DNA of 64,000 nt from an uncultured Acetobacteraceae bacterium (GCA_943912335.1 CALTUD010000012.1:1-64000); one strand, 5' to 3'; shown: positions 28,412 to 37,799, counted from the first letter of the stretch. Translations and numbers: made by a program. The notes: generated by a model from the letters alone, not told the origin.

Positions 28412-29257
28412 ATGGTTCATGCACCCGGAGCCTTCATCGAGCCCGACCGGAGACTGGAAACCGTCGACGATCCGCTCGGCATCCTGGGCCAGAGAACCTA
28501 TAGCGGCTACAGATCGGTCATCCACATGGGTGGGCTGCTCGGCCGCAATCCTATCCTGGATGCGGTGATCTGGCGGACCCACGATTCGACGCTGAACTAC
28601 GAGGATCAGTGTTCCGCGACCTATTACGCGGATTTGTCGGACGATCTTCTCCGGCGGACGGGATCTCTCGGCCGTATCGTGGAGGTGGGCGTCTTCCAGG
28701 GCGGGGCGTCGGTGTTTCTGGCCTCGGCCGCCATGCATGCCGGCATCCCGCTCGATCTCGTCGATATCGATGCGAATTTCCTGCGGTTCTCGTTCGAGCG
28801 CGTGCGGCGGACATTTCCCCAATTCGCCGGGAAGATCCGCCTGTTCCAGGGGAACCTGGCGCAATACATCCAGACCGTGACGCTGCCGGAGGAGACTGGC
28901 AACATCTACCTGCATCACGACGCGTCGCATGAGTTCAAACAGGTCGTCAAAGACCTGTCCGCAGTGTCCTTCGCCAGGCGCAAGATCGACGTTCTGGCGA
29001 TCCAGGATACCAACCTGCGCGGCCGCATCGAATACTGCAATTTCGTCGATGCCGCGATCTGGGCGGTGTTCGGACGGGACGTCTTAACCACGCCGATCGG
29101 CACGTCCTATAGGAGCGACCAGACGGAGATGGTCGAGCCGAACTGGGTGCAGGGAAACTATTTCCTGCCGGATGTTCCGGAAGGGGCGATCATCGACCTG
29201 CGCGAGAACGACTTCCGCTATCCCCACCCGTCCATGACCCTGGACATGTTCCTGTGA
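28412..29257 (+). CDS. Putative SAM-dependent methyltransferase, class I fold
   Basis: This is a 281-residue protein I recognise only at fold level. A glycine-rich loop, RIVEVGVFQGGASVFLA (about residues 90-106), is followed by LDLVDIDANFLR, as in motif I and the acidic residue of class I methyltransferases of the Methyltransf_24/CmcI type. LHHDASHEF (about 170) would hold metal-binding or catalytic residues. No signal peptide is visible. It could act on a polysaccharide or a small molecule; no surrounding genes hint at a substrate. It converges with the oxidoreductase gene, 24 bases away. Confidence 0.55.
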   Translation: MVHAPGAFIEPDRRLETVDDPLGILGQRTYSGYRSVIHMGGLLGRNPILDAVIWRTHDSTLNYEDQCSATYYADLSDDLLRRTGSLGRIVEVGVFQGGASVFLASAAMHAGIPLDLVDIDANFLRFSFERVRRTFPQFAGKIRLFQGNLAQYIQTVTLPEETGNIYLHHDASHEFKQVVKDLSAVSFARRKIDVLAIQDTNLRGRIEYCNFVDAAIWAVFGRDVLTTPIGTSYRSDQTEMVEPNWVQGNYFLPDVPEGAIIDLRENDFRYPHPSMTLDMFL

Positions 29258-29281
29258 CGGCCGCGCTCGCGGAAACGAATC

Positions 29282-30313
29282 TTATTCCGCCCAGCGTGCG
29301 ATCTGGCCGATCAGACCCGAACGCTGCATCCGCGCACGGGCCTCGGCGATGCCGTCCGTGACAGCCAGGGCGGCTTCGAGGGCACGCCGGCCGGCAGCGG
29401 CATCGACCACCACGGGAGCGCCATCGAGGCAGGCGGCGCAGAACGCCTCGTGCTCCGCGGCCAGCGTGTCGTGGTCCTGCCAGCTCACCGCCTCGCGTCG
29501 GAAACCGCCGGTGCCGGGCAAAGGCAGGCCGCGCTCGCGTCCGATCATGGTGAGTTCGCGCGCCACGAAATCGGCGGACAGATAGCCTTCTTCCGAGAAC
29601 AGACGCATGCGCCGCTCGGTCTTCAGCGAAATCCGCGAAGCGGTGATGGCGGCGACGCAGCCATTGCGGAAGCGCACGCGGGCATTGGCGATGTCCTCGT
29701 GCGGCGAGCTGACGGCGGCGCCGAGCGCGTCCACGCTTTCGATCGGGCTGTCGACGATGGCCAGCACCAGATCGAGATCGTGGATCATCAGATCGAGGAT
29801 CACGGATACGTCGGTGCCGCGCGGCTTGAACGGCGCGATCCGCGTCGCCTCGATATAGAGCGGCCGGGCGATACGCTCGGTGATCGCCTTGTGCTCGGCG
29901 GAATAGCGCAACAGGTGTCCGACCTGGAGCACGAGCCCGGTCTCGGTCGCGAGCGCCGCCAGACGATCGGCCTGTTCCAACGTCGAGGCGATCGGTTTTT
30001 CGATCAGGACGTGTCTTCCGGCACGCAGAACGGCATCGGCCAGCGCGAAATGGTGTTCGGCCGGCGCCGCCACGATCGCCGCGTCGCACTGCGCCAGAAG
30101 GGCATCGAGCGGGAGGGCGGGTGCGCCACCGGCCTCGCGTCCGACCTGTTCGGCGCGCGCCAAGTCCGGGTCATGGATGCCGACCAGCACGGAGCGTTTC
30201 GACGCGGCCACTTTCAGAGCATGGAACCGGCCGAAATGCCCGGCGCCGATCACGCCAATCCGCAGCGTCTCTCCGGCCGAAGTCTGCGCCGCACGCTTTC
30301 CGAACAATGCCAC
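29282..30313 (-). CDS. Gfo/Idh/MocA family NAD(P)-dependent oxidoreductase
   Basis: This is a 343-residue dehydrogenase with an N-terminal Rossmann loop (RIGVIGAGHFGRFHA, about residues 18-32) and the family motif EKPIAST near residue 107. The dimerisation/substrate domain carries DLMIHDLDL, where the histidine is usually catalytic. Substrates in the family are mostly sugars, nucleotide sugars or inositols; one relative, GnnA, oxidises UDP-GlcNAc for lipid A synthesis, but no lpx gene is nearby. GTG 30313 is used as start; longer in-frame forms would overlap the divergent dehydrogenase gene. Confidence 0.8.
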   Translation of the reverse strand: MALFGKRAAQTSAGETLRIGVIGAGHFGRFHALKVAASKRSVLVGIHDPDLARAEQVGREAGGAPALPLDALLAQCDAAIVAAPAEHHFALADAVLRAGRHVLIEKPIASTLEQADRLAALATETGLVLQVGHLLRYSAEHKAITERIARPLYIEATRIAPFKPRGTDVSVILDLMIHDLDLVLAIVDSPIESVDALGAAVSSPHEDIANARVRFRNGCVAAITASRISLKTERRMRLFSEEGYLSADFVARELTMIGRERGLPLPGTGGFRREAVSWQDHDTLAAEHEAFCAACLDGAPVVVDAAAGRRALEAALAVTDGIAEARARMQRSGLIGQIARWAE

Positions 30314-30495
30314 GCTCCGCTCCCTGCCGGTTTCCAGCCCGCCATCATGCGACCGAAGCGCGTGCCGGGCCAGAGAGCGGCAGCCCCGATGATGTTGCAA
30401 CGCAACCTGTCGACGCTCCAGCCGCTGTTCCGGCTCCACCCTCCATGACAGACAGGCGGCCCGGCGATCGCGCGCGGCCACCAGGGGAGCGCAGC

Positions 30496-31866
30496 ATGAG
30501 CCCGTATCGCACCGTCAATCCCGCCACCGGCAAGGTCGAGCGCGAATTTCCGCTGCATGACGAGCAGACCGCCTTCGCCAAGCTAACCGCGGCGCACAGT
30601 CTTTGGCAGACGGATTGGAGCCGCCGGAGCTTCGCCGAACGCAGGGCGATCATCGCCCGCGCGGCGGAGAGCCTGGAGCGCGACAAGGAGAATTATGCCC
30701 GGCTGATCTCTCTGGAGATGGGCAAGGTAAAGGCCGAGGCGATCGCGGAGACCGAAGTGTCCGCCAAGATCCTGGCCTATTATGCCGAGAACGCCGAGCG
30801 CTTCCTGGCGCCGCGCGCGTTGCCGGTCGAGAGCGGGAGCGCGATGGTGCTGAGCCAGCCGCTCGGCGTGATCTACTGCGTCGAACCCTGGAACTTCCCC
30901 TACTACCAGCTCGCCCGCGTCGCCGGTCCGAACCTGATGGCCGGCAACGTGGTGCTGGCCAAGCATGCGCCGGGTGTGCCGCAATGCGCGCTCGCCTTCG
31001 AGGAGCTGTTGAAGAAGGCCGGCCTGCCCGAAGGCGCCTGGACCAACCTGTTCATCGACAACGACGTGTCGGAGACGCTGATCGCCCGGCCGGAGGTGCG
31101 CGGCGTGGCGCTCACCGGCAGCGAGCGCGCCGGCAGCGCCGTGGCCGCCCAGGCCGGCAAGGCGCTGAAGAAGACCACGCTGGAGCTGGGCGGGTCTGAC
31201 CCATTCATCGTTCTGGACGACGCCGATCTGGACACGGTTCTGCCGCTCGCCGTCGCCGGACGCATGAGCAACAATGGCCAGGTATGCACCTCGGCCAAGC
31301 GCATGATCGTGCACGAATCCCTGGTGGAGAGCTTCACCGAGCGCTTCAAGACCGCCCTGGCCGAGTTCCGCTACGGCGATCCGCTGGAACAGGGCGTGAC
31401 GCATGGCCCGATGAGCAGCGAGAACGCGATGAATCTGGCGCTGAAGCAGGTCGACAAGGCGGTGAAGCATGGCGCGACACTGGTGACGGGAGGCAAGCGC
31501 CTGGACCGGGACGGCTTCTTCATGCAGGCCGGACTGCTGAACAACGTCACGAAGGACAATCCGATCTTCTACGAGGAGATCTTCGGTCCGGTGGCGATCA
31601 TCTACCCCGTCGCGGACGAGGAGGCGGCGATCGCGCTGGCCAACGACTCCCCGTTCGGCCTGGGCGGCGTGGTGCATACCGGCGACGTCGAACGCGGCCG
31701 GCGTGTTGCGGAGCGGATTGAGACCGGCATGGTCTTCGTCAACACGCCCAATGACAGCGTACCGGAGCTGCCGTTCGGCGGCGTGAAGAATTCGGGCTAC
31801 GGGCGCGAACTGTCGCAGTTCGGCATCGAGGAGTTCGTGAACCACAAGTTGATTCGTTTGCCCTAA
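30496..31866 (+). CDS. Succinate-semialdehyde dehydrogenase, Sad/GabD type
   Basis: This is a 456-residue aldehyde dehydrogenase that would oxidise succinate semialdehyde to succinate. The catalytic Glu lies in TLELGGSDPF (about residue 235) and the catalytic Cys in NNGQVCTSAKR (about 264). WNFPYYQLARV binds the nicotinamide cofactor. Its shorter length and N-terminus (MSPYRTVNPATGK) resemble the Sad group, which often uses NAD+. The gene stands alone, divergent from the oxidoreductase; no GABA transaminase is nearby. A GGGGAGCGCAGC sequence precedes the ATG. Confidence 0.88.
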   Translation: MSPYRTVNPATGKVEREFPLHDEQTAFAKLTAAHSLWQTDWSRRSFAERRAIIARAAESLERDKENYARLISLEMGKVKAEAIAETEVSAKILAYYAENAERFLAPRALPVESGSAMVLSQPLGVIYCVEPWNFPYYQLARVAGPNLMAGNVVLAKHAPGVPQCALAFEELLKKAGLPEGAWTNLFIDNDVSETLIARPEVRGVALTGSERAGSAVAAQAGKALKKTTLELGGSDPFIVLDDADLDTVLPLAVAGRMSNNGQVCTSAKRMIVHESLVESFTERFKTALAEFRYGDPLEQGVTHGPMSSENAMNLALKQVDKAVKHGATLVTGGKRLDRDGFFMQAGLLNNVTKDNPIFYEEIFGPVAIIYPVADEEAAIALANDSPFGLGGVVHTGDVERGRRVAERIETGMVFVNTPNDSVPELPFGGVKNSGYGRELSQFGIEEFVNHKLIRLP

Positions 31867-31878
31867 GGCAATCAGACG

Positions 31879-31902
31879 ACCGGCGGCGATGATGCCGCCG
31901 GT
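31879..31902 (+). terminator. Hairpin after the semialdehyde dehydrogenase gene
   Basis: This is a perfect 9-bp stem, ACCGGCGGC (31879-31887) with GCCGCCGGT (31894-31902), loop GATGAT, 13 bases after the stop codon. Only a short TT follows, so termination strength is uncertain. Confidence 0.45.
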
Positions 31903-32058
31903 TTGCCACGCTCGGGCCCGATCGTCGCGCGGTCGTGACGACGAGGTTGCATCCCTGTCTGCGCCCCGGCATGGTCCGCCGCGGCTGCGGTTCCGTTACG
32001 GGGCTGGCCGCCCTGTTTCGTTCAAGCCGGTGGCTTTTGGGGAGTCGGCTGCGCCGTC

Positions 32059-33612
32059 ATGATGTACTATAGCCGCCCGAAGCTGGCCGCCGTTCTGGGG
32101 GTCTGCCTGCTCGGGCTCCTCTTGTGCCTGCCGAATTTCGTCCGCATGCCGGGTGCTTCCATTCCCTGGCGGCAGATCCATCTGGGTCTCGATCTGCGGG
32201 GCGGCTCCTATTTGCTGATGCGCGTGGACATCCAGGCTCTGGAGCGCGAGCGCCTGGAAAGCCTGACCGATCAGGTACGTCAGGCGCTGCTGAAGAACGG
32301 GCTCGGCTATCGCGACCTGAAGGCCGAGAACGGCGCCGTGACGTTCCAGCCGCGTTCGGCGGACGAGACGGCGCGCGACCTGCAGGTTCTGAACGGGCTG
32401 CAGGGCACCGTGCCGCATGAGTTCGCGGCCAGGACCGAGGCGGATGGGCGTCTGGCGCTGATTCTGTCGCCGGAAGCACTGCGCCTGCGCGCGCGCGACG
32501 CCGTGGCGCAGTCGATCGAGATCGTCCGTCGCCGTATCGACGCCACCGGCGCCGTGGACCCGACCATCACCCCGCAGGGCGATGACCGCATCGTGGTCGA
32601 GCTGCCCGGCGTGAGCGATCCGGACCGTATCCGCCAGCTGCTCGGCACCACGGCGAAGATGACGTTCCATCTCGTGGCCGAAGGGGTGAGCCCGCAGGGG
32701 GTGCCGCCGCCGGGCGTCGACCTGCTGCCGATGCAGGACAATGCGCAGCAGAAGCTGCCCGTTTATCACCATGTCGATGTGGACGGTTCGGACCTGACCA
32801 ACGCTTCGGTGACGCAGGATCCGCAGACCGGCGGACCGGCGATCGCGTTCAACCTGGACAGCGTCGGCGCACAGCAATTCGCCGCCATCACCCGCGCCAA
32901 CCTGGGCAAGATGTTCGCCGTGGTTCTGGACGGCAAGGTGATCACCGCGCCGGTGATCCAGGGTGTGATCCCGAGCGGCACCGGCCAGATCACCGGCCAC
33001 TACACCAGCGAGTCCGCGCATGATCTGGCGCTGCTGCTGCGGGCCGGCGCACTGCCTGCGCCGCTCACGGTGATCGAGCAGCGCTCGGTCGGCCCGACGC
33101 TGGGTGCGGATTCCGTGCGGGCGGGCGCCATCAGCCTGGCCGTCGGCTTCGTGCTGGTGGTGGCCTTCATGGGGCTGTTCTATGGGCTGTTCGGCTGGTT
33201 CGCGAACCTCGCTCTGCTGGCCAACCTGGTTCTGATGCTGGCGATCCTGAGCTTGTTCGGCGCCACGTTGACCCTGCCCGGCATGGCCGGACTTCTGTTG
33301 ACGCTGGGCATGGCGGTGGATGCGAACATCCTGATCAACGAGCGCATTCGCGAGGAGGTGAAGCGCGGCCGCACCGCGCTCGCCTCCATGCAGGCGGGTT
33401 TCGAGCGGGCCACTTCGACCATCGTGGACAGCAACGCGACCGCCTTCCTGGCGCATGTGATGTTGTTCGTGTTCGGCTCGGGCGCGGTGAAGGGCTTCGC
33501 GCTCACCATCACCATCGGCATCGCCACCACCTTGTTCACCACCCTGCTCTTGTCGCGGATGCTGCTGGTGCGCTGGTACGCGCTGCGCCGTCCCGCCACC
33601 CTGCCGGTTTGA
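32059..33612 (+). CDS. secD: SecD, protein translocase accessory subunit
   Basis: This is a 517-residue inner-membrane protein that, with SecF, uses the proton gradient to complete export through SecYEG. The first helix is at about residues 8-27, followed by the conserved LGLDLRGGSYLLM, a large periplasmic P1 domain, and five helices in the C-terminal third around VGPTLGADSV, GLLLTLGMAVDANILI and GFALTITIGI. The secF gene follows after 10 nt. The usual upstream yajC gene is not here; the preceding gene is an unrelated dehydrogenase. Confidence 0.97.
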   Translation: MMYYSRPKLAAVLGVCLLGLLLCLPNFVRMPGASIPWRQIHLGLDLRGGSYLLMRVDIQALERERLESLTDQVRQALLKNGLGYRDLKAENGAVTFQPRSADETARDLQVLNGLQGTVPHEFAARTEADGRLALILSPEALRLRARDAVAQSIEIVRRRIDATGAVDPTITPQGDDRIVVELPGVSDPDRIRQLLGTTAKMTFHLVAEGVSPQGVPPPGVDLLPMQDNAQQKLPVYHHVDVDGSDLTNASVTQDPQTGGPAIAFNLDSVGAQQFAAITRANLGKMFAVVLDGKVITAPVIQGVIPSGTGQITGHYTSESAHDLALLLRAGALPAPLTVIEQRSVGPTLGADSVRAGAISLAVGFVLVVAFMGLFYGLFGWFANLALLANLVLMLAILSLFGATLTLPGMAGLLLTLGMAVDANILINERIREEVKRGRTALASMQAGFERATSTIVDSNATAFLAHVMLFVFGSGAVKGFALTITIGIATTLFTTLLLSRMLLVRWYALRRPATLPV

Positions 33613-33622
33613 GGCGCGTCCG

Positions 33623-34621
33623 ATGACCACCTTCTCCCTGGGCCGCCCCGTGTTCCGCTTCGTCAAGGACGGCACCCGCATCCGCTTCATGCGCGGGCGC
33701 TTTCTGGGTCTCGGCCTGTCGGCGTTCCTGTCTCTGGCCTCGCTCGGTCTGTTCTTCTATCCGGGCCTGACGCTCGGCATCGACTTCAAGGGCGGCATCA
33801 AGGTCGAGGCGCGCACGCAGGGGCCGGCGGATTTCGCCCGCATCCGCGCGGGTCTCGCTCAGAACGGCGTTTCCGGCGCCGGCCTGCAACGCTTCGGCGC
33901 GGCCAACGACGTCCTGATCTCGATCGACCAGCCGGGCGGCAAGGATGCCGGTTCGGAAGCGGCGACGCAGAATCTGGTCGACAAGGTACGCAAGGGCGTG
34001 ACCGAGGCGCAGCCCGGTGCGACCATCCTCAGCGCCGATGCCGTGGGCGCATCGGTCTCGGCCGAGCTGTTCCGCAACGGTCTGCTGGCGCTCGGCATCT
34101 CCCTGCTGATGATCCTGGCCTATATCTGGTTCCGGTTCGAATGGGAGTTCGCGGTCAGCGCGGTGGCGACGTTGATCCTGGACCTGACCAAGACGGTCGG
34201 CTTCCTGGTGATCACGCGGTTCGAGTTCGATCTGGTGATGGTCGCCGCGATCCTGACCATCCTGGGCTACTCCACCAACGACAAGGTGGTGGTCTATGAC
34301 CGGGTGCGCGAGAACCTGCGCAAATACCGCTCCATGCCGCTGCGCGAGCTGATCGATCTGTCGATCAACGAGACCCTGAACCGGACCCTGGGCACGTCCT
34401 CGACCGTGTTCCTGGCCGCCCTGCCTTTGGCGCTGTTCGGCGGTCATACCCTGGCCGGGTTCGCCTGGGTGATGCTGTTCGGCATCGTGGTCGGCACCTC
34501 GTCCTCGATCTTCATCGCGGCGCCGATCCTGTTGCTTCTGGGCGAGAAGCGTCTGCGTCGCGACGCGCAGAAGCCGGCAGCCAAGGGCGACCGCAAGGAC
34601 AAGGCGGCTCCCGCCGCCTGA
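33623..34621 (+). CDS. secF: SecF, protein translocase accessory subunit
   Basis: This is a 332-residue partner of SecD with six predicted helices. The SecF hallmark LGIDFKGGIK follows the first helix at about residue 50. The membrane half contains FEFDLVMVAAILTILGYSTN and the VVVYDRVRENLRK loop typical of SecF. It is co-transcribed with secD (10-nt gap) and ends 10 bases before a convergent lipoprotein gene. The C-terminal tail is lysine-rich. Confidence 0.97.
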   Translation: MTTFSLGRPVFRFVKDGTRIRFMRGRFLGLGLSAFLSLASLGLFFYPGLTLGIDFKGGIKVEARTQGPADFARIRAGLAQNGVSGAGLQRFGAANDVLISIDQPGGKDAGSEAATQNLVDKVRKGVTEAQPGATILSADAVGASVSAELFRNGLLALGISLLMILAYIWFRFEWEFAVSAVATLILDLTKTVGFLVITRFEFDLVMVAAILTILGYSTNDKVVVYDRVRENLRKYRSMPLRELIDLSINETLNRTLGTSSTVFLAALPLALFGGHTLAGFAWVMLFGIVVGTSSSIFIAAPILLLLGEKRLRRDAQKPAAKGDRKDKAAPAA

Positions 34622-34631
34622 TCCGGCTGCG

Positions 34632-35024
34632 CTACGGCTCGGCCGTGTCCCGTGCGGGCGCGTCCGGAGCCGGGATGCCGGAGAGATCCTTCTCGTCCGT
34701 GTAGTTCAGCATCGCCACCACGGCCGTCTGCGCCTGCCTGGTGTTCGCCCCGCTGGGCTGGAAGGTGGCCTGAGCCACGGCCAGCATGGCGGCGCGGTCG
34801 TATGCGATGAGTTGCGCCACCTCGGCCGGTCCGGCACGGCCGGAGCGCGCGTAGCCGAGCGCCATCCCGTGCGCGACCAGATAGCTGTCGATCAGCGCCC
34901 GTTTGCCGGTGATCGGTTTCGGCTGCGGCATCGAAGCGGTCGTGCAGGCGGACAGAAGCGCGGCCGCGGCCATCGGAAGCAAGACGCGGGACAGACCGAA
35001 CCGCCGAACGAGATCGAGAGCCAT
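34632..35024 (-). CDS. Hypothetical lipoprotein
   Basis: This 130-residue protein carries a lipoprotein signal: positively charged MALDLVRRFGLSRV, a hydrophobic core and the lipobox LLSAC with the cysteine at about residue 26. The mature part is helical, with no motif I recognise. ATG 35024 is chosen because it places the signal peptide at the N-terminus; an upstream start would add 22 residues before it. It converges with secF. Confidence 0.7.
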   Translation of the reverse strand: MALDLVRRFGLSRVLLPMAAAALLSACTTASMPQPKPITGKRALIDSYLVAHGMALGYARSGRAGPAEVAQLIAYDRAAMLAVAQATFQPSGANTRQAQTAVVAMLNYTDEKDLSGIPAPDAPARDTAEP

Positions 35025-35168
35025 GCCGGCCTTTCGGGTCAGGGGAAGCGCCGCCGCGGCGGACCGGGTATCGCCCGGGCTTCCGTGCATCGGGAACCCT
35101 GGAACAGTGCGGAACGCTTGTCACCCGTGCGAGATCGAACTCGCGATACGGAAGTTGAGGAAGATGGC

Positions 35169-35600
35169 ATGAGCCTGTTCGGATCGATCGTGGACAAGAT
35201 CGTCCACTATGCCTCCAGCGTAATCCCCGGCGCGTCCGCCGCGACGCAGGGCGGCGACAGCACCACCGGTGCGACGGCGGCAAGCCCGTCCGCGGCACCC
35301 GCTCCCGGCGGCGCGCCTGCCGGCGGCGAAGCGTCGATCCAGTCGGTCGATGTGGGCGCGGTCCTTGCGGCGCTTTCGGAGAAGAAGGGCGGCGGCCTGA
35401 ACTACCAGACCTCCATCGTCGATCTGCTGAAGCTGCTCGACCTGGATTCGAGCCTGGCGGCGCGCAAGCAGCTGGCGCAGGAGCTGAACGTGCATGCCGG
35501 CGAGGATGGCAGCGCGGAACAGAACATCGCTCTGCACAAGGCGGTGGTGGCCAAGCTGGCCGAGAACGGCGGCAAGGTGCCGGCCTCGATGCAGCACTGA
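35169..35600 (+). CDS. DUF3597 domain protein
   Basis: This is a 143-residue protein. The N-terminal MSLFGSIVDKIVHYA is amphipathic, a low-complexity Ala/Pro/Gly/Ser linker covers about residues 22-58, and the C-terminal helical domain (SVDVGAVLAALSEKKGGGLN...) is the DUF3597 fold, a small LysM-unrelated helical domain of unknown function. No signal peptide is visible. A strong bidirectional terminator follows at 35626-35657. Confidence 0.75.
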   Translation: MSLFGSIVDKIVHYASSVIPGASAATQGGDSTTGATAASPSAAPAPGGAPAGGEASIQSVDVGAVLAALSEKKGGGLNYQTSIVDLLKLLDLDSSLAARKQLAQELNVHAGEDGSAEQNIALHKAVVAKLAENGGKVPASMQH

Positions 35601-35625
35601 CCGGCTGCGAAACCGTCGATCGGAG

Positions 35626-35657
35626 AACCGCCGGGCGATGGATCGCCCGGCGGTTTT
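35626..35657 (+). terminator. Strong bidirectional terminator between the DUF3597 gene and mscL
   Basis: A perfect 14-bp stem, AACCGCCGGGCGAT (35626-35639) with ATCGCCCGGCGGTT (35642-35655), has a two-base loop and is followed by TTCGTTT. On the minus strand it is preceded by coding sequence of mscL ending 15 bases away, so it serves both convergent genes. Confidence 0.8.
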
Positions 35658-35671
35658 CGTTTGCCCTGGAC

Positions 35672-36154
35672 TCAGAGCGTGGGCGGCAGGGTGGTGCCCG
35701 GACGATGCACAAGCGCATCGCGGATCTCGGTGAGCAGCAGCTCGCTCTTGGTCGGCTCGGCCGGGGCGGCCGGCTTGGCTTCCTCGCGCACGTGCAGGCG
35801 GGTGAGCAGCTTCACCAGCCAGAAGATCACCATGGCGACGATCAGGAACTGGATCACCGCGTTCAGGAACACGCCGATATTGACCGTCGGCACGCCCGCC
35901 TTCTGGGCCTCGGCGAGGGTCTGGAAATGCTGGCCGTTCGGCGCCTTGAGCTGAACGAAGATGTTCGAGAAATCGATGCCGCCCACGATGAGGCCGATGA
36001 TCGGCGTGAAGATGTCCTTCACCAGGCTCTGCACGATGCCGGTGAAGGCGGCGCCGATGATGATACCGACCGCCAGATCGACGACGTTGCCGCGCATGAT
36101 GAAGGCGCGGAATTCGCTGACCCAACCGGGCGCACGCACTGCGGGTGTTTTCAT
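35672..36154 (-). CDS. mscL: MscL, large-conductance mechanosensitive channel
   Basis: This is a 160-residue inner-membrane protein that opens under membrane tension to release solutes in osmotic downshock. The amphipathic N-terminus is followed by helix 1 with NVVDLAVGIIIGAAF (about residues 22-36), a periplasmic loop, helix 2 (NAVIQFLIVAMVIFWLVKLL) and a charged cytoplasmic tail. The ATG has a GGAG ribosome site nine bases upstream. It is convergent with the DUF3597 gene across a terminator. Confidence 0.95.
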   Translation of the reverse strand: MKTPAVRAPGWVSEFRAFIMRGNVVDLAVGIIIGAAFTGIVQSLVKDIFTPIIGLIVGGIDFSNIFVQLKAPNGQHFQTLAEAQKAGVPTVNIGVFLNAVIQFLIVAMVIFWLVKLLTRLHVREEAKPAAPAEPTKSELLLTEIRDALVHRPGTTLPPTL

Positions 36155-36234
36155 GTTTCGTTCATCTCCAGGTAAGATTGCAGATGAGAGCACCATGACT
36201 GGCGGTTCTGGACAACCGTTAGGATAAGATTCCT

Positions 36235-37134
36235 TCAAACCGCGACGGAATCGGCAGTAAAGCGGCGTCGCGGCGCGACCAGCTGTTCCTGAGCCTGGAC
36301 GACCATCGGTTCGCGTCCGCCGTGTCTGGCCGTGTGATCCAGCACACACCACACCGCGCTGGCGGCATGCGCGAGCGACGCGACCGGCAGGTCGCCGCGC
36401 ACACATCCCCACAGAAACAGGGCGGACAGCAGATCTCCGGCACCGTTGAAGGCGGCGGGAAGTTCCGGGGTGTGCAGCAGATGGTTCCCGTCCGGAGTGG
36501 CGAGGAAGAGTCCGACCGTGCCGGGCGGGCTTTCCTCGAGCACGACGCTGGTGACGAGGACCATCCCGCCCGGACGCATACGCGCGCGTAGGCGGGCGGT
36601 GTCCCGAACCAGCGTGGCGAGATCGCTCGGCACATACGGTGCGCCGGGGCCATCGAGCAGGAAGCCGAGTTCAAACATGTTGGGCAGGAGGATGTCGGCT
36701 TCCGGCACCGCGCGGTGACGCAGCGCATCGGCGAGGGCGGGAGCAACGTAGACTCCCGGGCCGCGATCGCCGAGCACGGGATCGCAGCAGAACAGAAGGT
36801 CCGGTCTGGCCTGCCGTGCGCGGGCTACGCTTCCAATCACCGCCTCCAGGCTGCCGGCGTCGCCGAGATAGCCCGACAGGACGGCGTCGAGCCTGGGCAG
36901 GATGCCACGCCGTTCGACACCCGCCAGCAGATCGGCGACCGTCTCGCCGCCGGTGATCCGGCCGGCATGGTCGCCATAACCGGGGTGGTTGGAGAACTGG
37001 ACGGTATTGACCGCGAACACCTCGGCGCCGAGGCGCTGCAACGGAAACACGGCAGCCGCATTTCCGACATGGCCGTATGCGACCCAGGACTGGACCGACA
37101 GGATGTTCACGATCCGGGTCTCCGATGCTTCCAT
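36235..37134 (-). CDS. pdxY: PdxY, pyridoxal kinase
   Basis: This is a 299-residue ribokinase-fold enzyme that phosphorylates pyridoxal to pyridoxal 5'-phosphate in the salvage pathway. SVQSWVAYGHVGNAAAVFPLQ near the N-terminus (residues about 12-32, family substrate loop) and CDPVLGDRG are PdxY hallmarks. The anion hole with the catalytic base is FNGAGDLLSALFL; family members usually have GTGD there, so N-G-A-G-D keeps the Asp. ATG 37134 is chosen so that the protein begins at the conserved core. It is divergent from the Spy-like gene, 22 bases apart. Confidence 0.9.
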   Translation of the reverse strand: MEASETRIVNILSVQSWVAYGHVGNAAAVFPLQRLGAEVFAVNTVQFSNHPGYGDHAGRITGGETVADLLAGVERRGILPRLDAVLSGYLGDAGSLEAVIGSVARARQARPDLLFCCDPVLGDRGPGVYVAPALADALRHRAVPEADILLPNMFELGFLLDGPGAPYVPSDLATLVRDTARLRARMRPGGMVLVTSVVLEESPPGTVGLFLATPDGNHLLHTPELPAAFNGAGDLLSALFLWGCVRGDLPVASLAHAASAVWCVLDHTARHGGREPMVVQAQEQLVAPRRRFTADSVAV

Positions 37135-37156
37135 GGCATCCGACAGGAGGAACACG

Positions 37157-37747
37157 ATGCTCAAACGCATGTCCACCGGGGGTTACGGTGTCGGCGGGGT
37201 CGCCCTGCTGACCCTGGCGCTGGCGGCGTCCGGCCCGGCCCGCGCGCAGGGCGCCGAACCCGCGGCCCCGACCGCCCCCGTCGGCGGTGCGGCGATGACG
37301 CCGCCGGCGCATCCGCCCGTGCCACCGGCCCCCTCGGCGCCCTCGCCTGCCAATGCCGACGGCGCCGTTCTGGATCAGGCCGCATTGCAGATCGCTCTTG
37401 GCAAGGAGAAGGCCAACCGAATCGAGACGCGGATCGGCCGCCTGCACAACGACCTGAAGATCACTGCGGCCCAGGAACCGGCCTGGCAGCGTTTCGCCGG
37501 CACCATGCGGGCCAACGCGGTGCAGATGGACAATGCCTTCACCCGCCGGCAGCAGAACTACGACAGCATGAACGCCGTGCAGGATCTGCAATCCTACGGC
37601 GAGGTGGAGCAGATCAACGCCCGCAACATCGCCCAGCTCCTGCCGCCGTTCGAGGCGCTCTACGCCGCGCTCTCTCCGCAGCAGCAGAAGACGGCGGACG
37701 CGATCTTTGTGCGCCACATCGACAAGGCGGTGAAGAAGGTGAACTGA
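37157..37747 (+). CDS. Spy/CpxP-like periplasmic protein (LTXXQ family)
   Basis: This is a 196-residue exported protein. A signal peptide ends near ARAQG (about residue 31), followed by a Pro/Ala-rich stretch (about 35-68) and a helical domain from about residue 70. LLPPFEALYAALSPQQQ, with its LSPQQQ core, resembles the LTxxQ repeat of Spy and CpxP, which act as periplasmic holdase or stress-sensing proteins. A strong AGGAGG ribosome site lies just upstream of the ATG. Function here is inferred from fold only. Confidence 0.7.
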   Translation: MLKRMSTGGYGVGGVALLTLALAASGPARAQGAEPAAPTAPVGGAAMTPPAHPPVPPAPSAPSPANADGAVLDQAALQIALGKEKANRIETRIGRLHNDLKITAAQEPAWQRFAGTMRANAVQMDNAFTRRQQNYDSMNAVQDLQSYGEVEQINARNIAQLLPPFEALYAALSPQQQKTADAIFVRHIDKAVKKVN

Positions 37748-37770
37748 GCGGCGAAAGGGCAAGCCAGCGC

Positions 37771-37799
37771 TTGAGCTTGCGGCCCCGACGCTCTATACG
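37771..37799 (+). promoter_or_regulatory. Housekeeping sigma promoter of rpmE
   Basis: TTGAGC (37771-37776), 17 bases and TATACG (37794-37799) fit a vegetative promoter. Transcription would begin near 37806, about 50 bases before the rpmE start codon. Confidence 0.6.
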
